64,000 bases of DNA from Solimonas sp040066175. GTDB lineage: Bacteria > Pseudomonadota > Gammaproteobacteria > Nevskiales > Nevskiaceae. The position numbers were made by a program, and so were the translations under genes. The notes below the pieces were generated by a model. The model worked only from the letters and a program-made list of their open reading frames with translations, was not told the origin of the DNA and did no database searches. Positions within the stretch are counted from its first letter, which is position 1; each line of letters begins with the position of its first letter. Shown piece after piece: positions 45,681 to 53,360 of the stretch. The stretch covers positions 1 to 64,000 of the forward strand of contig NZ_JBEAAM010000021.1 of NCBI RefSeq assembly GCF_040066175.1, given 5' to 3'.

Positions 45681-46571
45681 ATGGACGACGCCTTGCCACT
45701 GGATTACCTGCAGATGACGGAGCCGTGGCAGTCCGCGGCCGGCGAGGGTCCGCTGCTGCGCGGACGCCGCAGTGACCGGGGATCGCGCATGATCCACTTT
45801 CTGCACGGCAACGGTTTCTGCGGCGGCGTCTACTGGCCGTTCCTGCGCGGCTTCGCCGGCGACTACGGCCTGTTCTGCCACGATCTCGAAGGTCACGGCG
45901 CCAGCGACGCGCCGGCACGCTACTCCGGCACCCGCGCGATCGTCCGCCGCGTGCCGCAGGTCATCGCCGAACAGTGCGGGGCACGGCCGCTGATCGGCAT
46001 GGGCCACAGCTTCGGCGCCGCGGTGACGATGGCCGTCGCCGCCGATGCGCCGCGCCGCTTCGACGCGCTGGTGCTGCTCGATCCGATCTTCCTGCCGACG
46101 CCGCTGTGGCTCGGCTCCACGCTGTCCTACCGCGTCAACCGCAACCCGATGGCCCAAGGCGCGCTGCGCCGACGCGATCGCTGGCCCTCGCGCGATGCGG
46201 CGCTGGCGGCGCTGCGCAACCGCGGCATCTACCAGGGCTGGCGCGAGGACAGCCTGGCCAGCTTCATCGACCACGCGACGCGCACGGATGCGGACGGCAG
46301 CCGCGTGCTGTGCTGTCCGAAGACGCTCGAAGCAGCGATCTTCGGCAACCCGGTCTATCCCTGGCGTCGCCTGGCGCGCATCGACTGTCCGACACTTTTC
46401 CTGTACGGCGAGTCGAGCTATCCGTTCTTCAAGGTCGCGGCGGAGATGACACGGCGCATCAACCCGCGCATCGAGATCCACGGCATCGCGGGCGGACACT
46501 GCTTCATGCAGGAAGATCCCGAACGTGCGACCGCCGTGGTCCGCGACTTCCTGCGGCGGCGCGGCCTCTGA
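45681..46571 (+). CDS. Alpha/beta hydrolase
   Basis: A 296-aa enzyme of the same fold as its upstream neighbour but not close in sequence. Features are FLHGNGFCGGVYW, nucleophile elbow GHSFGAAVT, and a C-terminal His in IAGGHCFMQEDPE. The substrate is unknown. Probable cotranscription with the previous gene. Confidence 0.85.
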   Translation: MDDALPLDYLQMTEPWQSAAGEGPLLRGRRSDRGSRMIHFLHGNGFCGGVYWPFLRGFAGDYGLFCHDLEGHGASDAPARYSGTRAIVRRVPQVIAEQCGARPLIGMGHSFGAAVTMAVAADAPRRFDALVLLDPIFLPTPLWLGSTLSYRVNRNPMAQGALRRRDRWPSRDAALAALRNRGIYQGWREDSLASFIDHATRTDADGSRVLCCPKTLEAAIFGNPVYPWRRLARIDCPTLFLYGESSYPFFKVAAEMTRRINPRIEIHGIAGGHCFMQEDPERATAVVRDFLRRRGL

Positions 46572-46725
46572 GGCGATCGACCGGCGCAAACGGAAACGCG
46601 TTGCGAGAATTTTCCTACGCCGTCCGCGCAGCCAGTCCAAATCGACATTTCATCGTGATATCGTCGCGCGCGCCGCGGCGCCCCGAGCACCGTGGATCCC
46701 CCCGCATACGAACACGAATGACGTC

Positions 46726-49266
46726 ATGCAACGCCTGCTCCCCCCGCTGTATCGTCTCGCCGCCGCTTCCGTCCTGATCTGCAGCGCCTCCGCACAGGCG
46801 CTCGACCTGTCGCTGGATTCCGATGGCGACTGGTCCGCCATCCTCAACACCACGGTGGTCGGCGGCGCCGGCTGGCGCATGCAGGGCCGGCACTCGGACC
46901 TGGTCGGCAAGGCCAACCTCGATCCGACGGTGTGCTCGCACCAGTATCAGTCCTGCCAGGGTCTGTTCATGACGCAGACCTACCCGGGCGAGCGCATCCG
47001 CACCTCGCGCGGCCAGCCGTCGATGCGCGCCGACGACGGCAATCTCAACTACGACAAGCACGACCTGTTCTCCGGCCTGATCAAGGTCACGCAGGATCTG
47101 ACGATCACGCACGGCGACTTCGGCCTGTTCGCGAAGTGGCTGTACTTCTACGACTTCGTCAACAACCGTTTCACCGAGTACCACCCGAATCGCATCACGG
47201 CCGACAACGTCGATGAGGTCGGCTTCCGCGGCGACCCGATCTCGAACCGCTACTACGACCAGACCTTCGGCCCCGGCGCTGTCGTGCGCAACCGGCGCAA
47301 CGACGGCGAGGTGCTGCGCCAGGTCGGCACCGACCTGCAGCTGCTCGACGCCAATGTCTATGGCCGCCTGCCGCTGTTCGGCGAGAAGGAACTGAGCTTC
47401 AAGATCGGCCGGCAGACGGTGAACTGGGGCGAATCGACGCTGCTGGCGATCAACAGCCTCAACCAGGCCAACCCGGTCAACGCGAACAACCTCTACCGCG
47501 TCGGCTTCCAGGTCGAGGAAGTGTTCACGCCAGTCGGCATGGTGTTCCTCAGCGTCGAGCCCTTCACCAACGCGACGCTCGAGTTCTACTACCAGTACGA
47601 GTGGCAGCCGGTCGAAGCGCCGGCGCCGGGGAGCTATTTCGGCTTCGCCGACGTCGGCACCAACAATGCCGTGATGAATGCCAACCTGAGCTTCGGCGGC
47701 TCCGCGGAAGATCCCGACCGCGTCGGCTTCTTCCTCGACAACCCGCTGACGCTGATCACGCCGACCACCGCCACGGTGCTGCGCGTGCGCGACAACGAGG
47801 CCAGCGACCAGGGCCAGTTCGGCCTCGCGCTGAAGTACTACGCCGAGAACCTGAACAACGGCACCGAGTTCGGGTTCTATTTCATGAACTACCACTCGAA
47901 GCTGCCCTATGTCAGCTTCTATGCGACACAGGCCTCCTGCGCGCGCCGCGAAGGCAACAGCCTGGGCATCGACGCCAACAGCACGGTGACCTTCCTGCAG
48001 GCCTGCCCGAACCTGCCGGTCATCGCCATCGACAGCGCACGCAACCAGCTCACCGCCGATTCGATCGACCTGATCCTCGCGCGTCCGGCGGTGATCGGCG
48101 ATCTGGGCATCACCGATCCGGCCGTCCTCGCCAACCCGCTCGCCGCGCTGGGCGTGCTGCAGGGCCTGCTGCTCGGCGGCGACCCGAACGCGCCGTTTTC
48201 GAACGCGGTGCCGCTCGACACCGGCATGATCCAGTTCGAGTACCCGGAGGACATCCAGCTGTTCGGTGTCAGTTTCAACACCACCGTCGGCGATTACTCG
48301 ATCCAGGGCGAGGTCGCCTACCGGCCCAAGCAGCCGCTGCAGGTGGCGATCGCCGACCTGTCCTTCGCCGCCGCCGGCCCGACGCTGACGCGCTGCCACG
48401 ATCCGGCCCTGAACTGCGCCGGCTCGTCCGCCGGCTCCGGCTTCTTCGAAGACGGCAGCCACAGCAGTCTGTCGAACGGCAACTACTACGGCTCGTCCGA
48501 CTACAGCGGCTTCAACGACACGATCAACATCCTGCTCGGCCACGCGCCGGGCTCGGCGCGCTCGTTCCCGAACTTCATCATCCCGTATCGCGGCGGCGTG
48601 GTCGGCGAGAACGCCCCGACCGACATGAACCAGCCGCTGAACTCGAAGAATCCCGGCTACATCCGCGGCTGGGAGGAGTTCGAGACCTACCAGTTCAACT
48701 TCGGCTTCACGCGCGTCTATGGCGCCACGGACAACCCCTTTGGCGCCGACCAGATCCAGTTCGTCGGCGAGTTCGGCGCCGTCTGGATTCCGGGGCTGCC
48801 GCCGCTGGATCAGCTGCAGATCGAGGCGCCCGGCATCTTCACCAGTGCGACCGCCGGCGCCGATGGCACCGGCGCCGACGGCTCGCGCCAGGCCTGCTCG
48901 AATGTCGTCACCTGCATCGTCGGTCCCGACGGCCTGCGCTTCAATCCCACCCAGGCCGATCTCGACGCCTTCGTCGACAAGTTCTCGTGGGGCTATCGCC
49001 TGATCGCGATCGTCAAGTACGAGGGCATCTGGGGACCGATCAGCATGCAGCCGTTCATGATCTGGGCGCACGACGTCAACGGCACCGGTCCCGGCCCGGC
49101 GGAGAACTTCGTCGAGGGCCGCAAGCAGGCGCTGTTCAACCTCGAAACGCGCTATCGCAGCTCGCTGTCCTTGACCCTGGGTTACGGCTGGTTCTTCGGC
49201 GCCGGGCCGCACAACCTGTACCGCGACCGCGACTTTGCGCAGGCCTTCGTCAAGTATCAGTTCTGA
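46726..49266 (+). CDS. DUF1302 outer-membrane protein
   Basis: An 846-aa protein with signal peptide MQRLLPPLYRLAAASVLICS..., cleaved near SAQA/LDLS. The mature part is rich in aromatic/glycine beta-strands and ends in Phe (FVKYQF), typical of an outer-membrane barrel. Conserved segments include KIGRQTVNWGESTLLAINSL and YPEDIQLFGVSFNTTVGDYS. DUF1302 proteins often occur with DUF1329 partners in sterol or hydrocarbon degraders; no DUF1329 gene is in this window. A paralogue is at 59571-61439. Start at ATG 46726 fits the signal peptide; no clear ribosome site. Confidence 0.85.
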   Translation: MQRLLPPLYRLAAASVLICSASAQALDLSLDSDGDWSAILNTTVVGGAGWRMQGRHSDLVGKANLDPTVCSHQYQSCQGLFMTQTYPGERIRTSRGQPSMRADDGNLNYDKHDLFSGLIKVTQDLTITHGDFGLFAKWLYFYDFVNNRFTEYHPNRITADNVDEVGFRGDPISNRYYDQTFGPGAVVRNRRNDGEVLRQVGTDLQLLDANVYGRLPLFGEKELSFKIGRQTVNWGESTLLAINSLNQANPVNANNLYRVGFQVEEVFTPVGMVFLSVEPFTNATLEFYYQYEWQPVEAPAPGSYFGFADVGTNNAVMNANLSFGGSAEDPDRVGFFLDNPLTLITPTTATVLRVRDNEASDQGQFGLALKYYAENLNNGTEFGFYFMNYHSKLPYVSFYATQASCARREGNSLGIDANSTVTFLQACPNLPVIAIDSARNQLTADSIDLILARPAVIGDLGITDPAVLANPLAALGVLQGLLLGGDPNAPFSNAVPLDTGMIQFEYPEDIQLFGVSFNTTVGDYSIQGEVAYRPKQPLQVAIADLSFAAAGPTLTRCHDPALNCAGSSAGSGFFEDGSHSSLSNGNYYGSSDYSGFNDTINILLGHAPGSARSFPNFIIPYRGGVVGENAPTDMNQPLNSKNPGYIRGWEEFETYQFNFGFTRVYGATDNPFGADQIQFVGEFGAVWIPGLPPLDQLQIEAPGIFTSATAGADGTGADGSRQACSNVVTCIVGPDGLRFNPTQADLDAFVDKFSWGYRLIAIVKYEGIWGPISMQPFMIWAHDVNGTGPGPAENFVEGRKQALFNLETRYRSSLSLTLGYGWFFGAGPHNLYRDRDFAQAFVKYQF

Positions 49267-49290
49267 GTCGGATGGCGCCGCTTCATATGG

Positions 49291-49324
49291 CGCCGCCGGG
49301 CTACGACCCGGCGGCGTTTCTTTT
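49291..49324 (+). terminator. Rho-independent terminator after the first DUF1302 gene
   Basis: CGCCGCCGGG (49291-49300), loop CTACGA, CCCGGCGGCG (49307-49316), then TTTCTTTT. Stem of 10 bp. Confidence 0.88.
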
Positions 49325-49486
49325 GCACGGAACACGCATAACGCGCGGCGCTGAAGCAATGCCTTGTCAGACAAATGCGGTGCTGCCACAAACCCGCGTC
49401 TGTTAATATCCCGGCCGTCGCCGCTGCACTCGGCAGGATGCCGTCCCGCATCGGCCCCATTCAAACCGCTCAATAAGGGGACGCAC

Positions 49487-50542
49487 ATGAAGTTTGCTTC
49501 CGTTTGCATTGCAGGCACGATCGCCGCGCTGAGCGCGGCCACCGCCCGCGCGCAGGACACGCAGCTCGTCGCGCCGAGCTATATCGGCATCCTTGGCGGC
49601 TACACGGTCGCGGATAGCGACCGCGGCAACGACCAGCTCGACTACGCCACCGGCATCCAGGTGCTGTTCGGCTCGTCCTTCGATGACAGCCGCTGGGGTT
49701 ACGAGATCGGTTTCATCCTCGACAACTACGAAACCAAGAAGAACGCCGGCATCGACTTCTACCGGAACAGCCTCGGTGCGGATCTGACCTACACCTTCGG
49801 CGACCGCAACGCGGGCGCGCTGTACGCGCTCGGCGGCCTGGGCGCGGCGTACAACGACACGCTGCCCGATTCCGAGGACGGCTGGTCCTGGACCGGCAAT
49901 GTCGGCATCGGTTACGTCACCGGCCCGCTGACCGAACGCGGCCGCATCCGTGCCCGCGGCGAGGCGCGCTACGTCTATGACGATTTCCAGGACGGCTACT
50001 GGGAGCCGCGCGTCAACCTGGGCATCGAAATCCCGCTGTTCCAGGAGCGCGGCGTCGCCGTGGCGACGGGCGAGACGGTCCGCATGGTCGAGGTCCCGAC
50101 CGGCCTGCTGGACAGCGACGGCGACGGCGTGATCGATGCCAAGGACCAGTGCCCGAACACCCCGCCCGGCGATCGCGTGGACGGCAACGGCTGCACGCTG
50201 GCCAAGGTCATCGAGCTCAAAGGGGTGACCTTCGAGTTCGACAAGATCCGCCTGCGTCCGGACGCGCAGACCATCCTCGACTGGGCCACCGACATCCTGA
50301 AGAAGTATCCGGACATGCAGGTCGAGATCGCCGGCCACACCGACAGCATCGGCACCGACGAGTACAACCAGCGCCTGTCCGAAAACCGTGCGCAGGCGGT
50401 GAAGGAATACTTCATCGCCCACGGCGTGCCGGAGAGCCAGATGAGCGTCAAGGGCTATGGCGAATCCGAGCCGCGCGACACCAACGCCACCTTCGAAGGC
50501 CGCGAGCGCAACCGCCGCGTGGAGCTGCGGATTCTGAACTGA
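49487..50542 (+). CDS. OmpA-family outer-membrane protein with TSP3 repeat
   Basis: A 351-aa protein: signal peptide MKFASVCIAGTIAALSAATA..., cleaved near ARAQ/DTQL; N-terminal barrel (about 30-200) starting YIGILGGYTVADSDRGNDQL; one TSP3 repeat (DSDGDGVIDAKDQCPNT); C-terminal OmpA domain with FEFDKIRLRPDAQ and GHTDSIGTDEYNQRLSENRA. AAGGGG precedes the ATG. It is shorter than the paralogue at 21835-23103 and has one fewer TSP3 repeat. Confidence 0.9.
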   Translation: MKFASVCIAGTIAALSAATARAQDTQLVAPSYIGILGGYTVADSDRGNDQLDYATGIQVLFGSSFDDSRWGYEIGFILDNYETKKNAGIDFYRNSLGADLTYTFGDRNAGALYALGGLGAAYNDTLPDSEDGWSWTGNVGIGYVTGPLTERGRIRARGEARYVYDDFQDGYWEPRVNLGIEIPLFQERGVAVATGETVRMVEVPTGLLDSDGDGVIDAKDQCPNTPPGDRVDGNGCTLAKVIELKGVTFEFDKIRLRPDAQTILDWATDILKKYPDMQVEIAGHTDSIGTDEYNQRLSENRAQAVKEYFIAHGVPESQMSVKGYGESEPRDTNATFEGRERNRRVELRILN

Positions 50543-50558
50543 TGTCGAGTAGCTTTGC

Positions 50559-50587
50559 AAAGACACCCCGTCAAGCGGGGTGTCTTT
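50559..50587 (+). terminator. Rho-independent terminator after the second OmpA gene
   Basis: AAAGACACCCC (50559-50569), loop of 7, GGGGTGTCTTT (50577-50587), a symmetric A/T-flanked stem that could act on both strands. Confidence 0.88.
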
Positions 50588-50740
50588 CGTTGACTTCGAA
50601 AGGCAGTTTTCCTACAGACCTGACAAAAGCTCGTTCTCTATGTAAGAAATAACCTTCTTTTTCTGTAGGCAAATGCTCGCATGCAAGAGAGGGGGCGGAT
50701 TGGCAGAATATCAGCCTCCCGAGTTACATCGACTATCCAT

Positions 50741-51619
50741 ATGAATTCCAAGAACACTTTTCTGACGCTGTTCACGATCGTACTGCTCGCGCTGGGTCTC
50801 GCCGGCTGCCAGGCCGATGCCGACGGCTCCCTAAACGCCGGCCCCGGCGGCAACGGCACCGGGCAGGTCGATCCCGACGACGGGATCGACAACAACGGCA
50901 ACCCGACTGGCTCGGGCGACAACACCGACACCGGCCTGCCCAACGACGGCTCGACCGGCGGCCTGGTGCTGGAAGGCAACACGCCGATCGCCGGCGACGG
51001 CAGCAACCCGCCGCGCAACTTCGTCTGCACCAAGACTGCGCAGATCTTCTTCGGCGCAAGCACGGAAGTCGGCGCCAACGGCCTCGTCGGCGGACCGCTG
51101 TCGGCACTGGTCAGCCTGCTCGGCGGTGCCAGTGTCGTCGATCTGCTCAACAGTGTGAAGGACAAGGATCTGGCGATCGATGGCGATCTCAAGACCGCAG
51201 CCGCGTTTACACAGACCGCCAGCCTGCTCGGTCTGGCACAGTCCGGACTGGTTGATGCGCTCGACCTCACGGTGAGCATGCCCAGCGGCGTGACCATCCC
51301 GGCCGGGCAGTACGCGGTCTTTGGCTTGTCCTTTCCGCCGGGCCTCCTGAACCTTGGGCTGCTGACAAACGTGCGCGTGACCACTTTCCTCAACAACACG
51401 CAGCAGGAAAACCCGGTGGAACTGGACGCGACGGCCATCGACCTGCTCGGACAGGGCGTCGTCGGTCCGGTCTATGCCTTCGTCGGCCGCAAGGTCACCA
51501 AACCCTACAACAAGGCGCGCATCTCGCTCGAAGGCGATCTGCTCGCGGTCGATCTCGGCGATGCCATGTTCGTCCACGAATTGTGCACCGCCGGCACATT
51601 GGTTGTTCCCAAGCAATAA
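50741..51619 (+). CDS. Lipoprotein of unknown function
   Basis: A 292-aa protein with a clear lipobox, LGLAGCQ (Cys23), after MNSKNTFLTLFTIVLLALGL. The mature N-terminus is a Gly/Asn/Asp-rich flexible region (about 24-85), then a globular part with an abundance of Leu/Val and the phrase VDALDLTVSMPSGVTIPAGQ. Two cysteines in the mature domain (FVCTK and HELCTA) could form a disulfide. I recognise no family. It precedes a second unknown lipoprotein with its own terminator in between. Confidence 0.7.
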   Translation: MNSKNTFLTLFTIVLLALGLAGCQADADGSLNAGPGGNGTGQVDPDDGIDNNGNPTGSGDNTDTGLPNDGSTGGLVLEGNTPIAGDGSNPPRNFVCTKTAQIFFGASTEVGANGLVGGPLSALVSLLGGASVVDLLNSVKDKDLAIDGDLKTAAAFTQTASLLGLAQSGLVDALDLTVSMPSGVTIPAGQYAVFGLSFPPGLLNLGLLTNVRVTTFLNNTQQENPVELDATAIDLLGQGVVGPVYAFVGRKVTKPYNKARISLEGDLLAVDLGDAMFVHELCTAGTLVVPKQ

Positions 51620-51639
51620 GCGCTTGTTTGAAGCAAGAG

Positions 51640-51664
51640 CACCCCGCAGACGCGGGGTGTTTTT
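51640..51664 (+). terminator. Rho-independent terminator after the first unknown lipoprotein
   Basis: CACCCCGC, loop AGAC, GCGGGGTG (51640-51659), then TTTTT (51660-51664). Confidence 0.9.
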
Positions 51665-52016
51665 ATGTGCCTCTCTTGAAATTGGGGTGGGGACTATATC
51701 CCCATGCCTCCCCCAACCCCCGCGTTCTGTAGTAGACGGCTTTGGAATCCGGGGTTCAGTAACGGCCCTCGCAGCGGCCTGGCGCCTCTGGGGCGGTCGC
51801 GTGATTCCGTTCTTCGCCTTCCCGCCACGAGGTGCGGTGGATCATCTACACCACCACGCCATACACCCATCGAGTATGCATTCGCGGCTGCGCAAGCTCA
51901 TCACGAGATACGACCGTTCGTCCCCCGATTTCGACCGTTCACTTTCGGTAGCAGCTGTCCTACACGATCGCTTCGTAGATTGGCGTTCCCTGTCAGCAAC
52001 CCCCTTGGAGCCGTAA
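51665..52016. other. 352-bp gap between two lipoprotein genes, no supported gene
   Basis: Short open frames on both strands here have atypical composition and no family resemblance. Base use is less GC-biased than in neighbours (for example CACGAGATACGACCGTTCGT near 51902). GGGTGGGGA...TCCCCATGCC near 51687-51712 could form an imperfect hairpin. The region may hold the promoter of the downstream lipoprotein (TTGGAG-like ribosome site near 52004-52009), a decayed gene, or an untranslated leader. Confidence 0.5.
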
Positions 52017-53240
52017 ATGTTGAAAAAATCATTGATCGCAGGCGCACTCGGCAGCCTGGTGTTCCTTTCCGCCTGTAGCAGCGGCCGTTCCGACGAGGCG
52101 AACTCGGTCACCCAGCGCGGTGACGGCCGGGTCAGCGCGCAGAGTGTTTCCGGGCCGCTCGACCCGGTGCAAGGCCAGCTCAGCGACGGCGTGTTCATCC
52201 CGCTCGCCGCGGCCCTGTCCGGCACGCCGCTCGAAGGCGTGGTGCTGTGCGCCGATCAGCTCGTCGCCAACGACGTCCTCGACATCGCCGACGGCGTGCT
52301 CGCGCAATTGCAGGCAGCGGCGAGCGGTGGCGGCGCGCAGCCGGATCCGGCGGCGGTCGCGGCCTCGCTGCAGTCGCTGGTGGTCGATCTGACCGGCCTG
52401 CTCAGCGCACTGGGCGGCACGGGTGATGGCTGTCTGACCCGCTCGCTGACGCTCGCGCAGATCAGCGCCGGCGGCAATCCGCTGGCCGGCACGCCGCTGG
52501 AGCCGCTGGGCACGGCGCTCGCGCCGGTGCTGGCGCAGGTCGCCGGCGCGCTCGACGCCACCGAAGGCTCCGGCGAGGATCTGCAGCTGACGACCGTCGC
52601 AGCGCTGTATTCGCAGATCAACACCGCACTGCAGTCGGGCCTGAGCCAGATCCCGGCACCAGCGCGCAGCGCGCCGGTGGTCGGCGGCATCCTGACCACG
52701 CTGTCAACCGCGTTCACCGACACCAACCGCCTGCTCGGCGCCACGCTGGCGTACAACGCCAGCGGCACGCAGATGGAACTGGGCAACACCTTGTACAACA
52801 CGCTGGTCAACGTGACGACGCAGGTGGTTCCGGTGGCTTTCATCGAGCAGCAGGCCGGCCAGCCGGGGCTGATCAGCAGCCAGCTCCGGGCCGCCGCGGC
52901 ACAGTTCTCCGCCGCGCTGGCGTCGGCGCTGGGCCAGGTCACGACGCCGGTGCTGTCGGACGTGCTCGCAGGCGCGGCCGAACCGGTGCTCGACCCGATC
53001 GAGAACCAGGTGCTGCCGGCCATCCTCGGCCCGATCATCGACGCGCTCGCCTCCGGCGGCGTCGGCAGTGGTGGCAGCCCGCTGTCCGGCACGCCGCTGG
53101 ACGCGGTCGTCGGCACGCTGATCACGACGCTGACCGGCCTGCTCGGCGGCGGTGGGCTCGGCGGCCTGCCGCTCGGCGGCAGCTGCCCGCTCGCCAGCGT
53201 GCCGCTGCTCTCGGTGCTCTGCGGCCTGACCGGCGGCTGA
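52017..53240 (+). CDS. Glycine/leucine-rich lipoprotein of unknown function
   Basis: A 407-aa protein with lipobox FLSACSS (Cys20) after MLKKSLIAGALGSLV. The mature part is dominated by Ala, Gly, Leu, Thr and Pro and repeats the phrase S/A-G-T-P-L-E/D three times (SGTPLEG, AGTPLEP, SGTPLDA), each starting a hydrophobic helix-like stretch. Cys-containing ends (VLCADQL, DGCLTRS, GGSCPLA, VLCGLTGG) may pair. No family is recognised. It may be a surface or membrane-associated helical protein. Confidence 0.7.
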   Translation: MLKKSLIAGALGSLVFLSACSSGRSDEANSVTQRGDGRVSAQSVSGPLDPVQGQLSDGVFIPLAAALSGTPLEGVVLCADQLVANDVLDIADGVLAQLQAAASGGGAQPDPAAVAASLQSLVVDLTGLLSALGGTGDGCLTRSLTLAQISAGGNPLAGTPLEPLGTALAPVLAQVAGALDATEGSGEDLQLTTVAALYSQINTALQSGLSQIPAPARSAPVVGGILTTLSTAFTDTNRLLGATLAYNASGTQMELGNTLYNTLVNVTTQVVPVAFIEQQAGQPGLISSQLRAAAAQFSAALASALGQVTTPVLSDVLAGAAEPVLDPIENQVLPAILGPIIDALASGGVGSGGSPLSGTPLDAVVGTLITTLTGLLGGGGLGGLPLGGSCPLASVPLLSVLCGLTGG

Positions 53241-53279
53241 GCCGAAGCGCATCAACCCGCAAGAAGTCCCGCTGCGATT

Positions 53280-53309
53280 CGGGCCACCCAACGGTGGCCC
53301 GTTTCTTTT
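53280..53309 (+). terminator. Rho-independent terminator after the second lipoprotein
   Basis: CGGGCCACC, loop CAAC, GGTGGCCCG (53280-53301), then TTTCTTTT. Confidence 0.9.
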
Positions 53310-53360
53310 CCGGCCGCATTCCGGCGCACAATGCCGCCGCTCGTCTGGAGCGCGGAAAGC

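Noticed and set aside
46615..49560. A 981-codon open frame opposite DUF1302
   Set aside because: Same cause: antisense of a gene with clear signal peptide and beta-barrel character.
51474..52078. Short open frames in the gap between the two lipoproteins
   Set aside because: They overlap neighbouring genes, lack ribosome sites and have no recognisable family.
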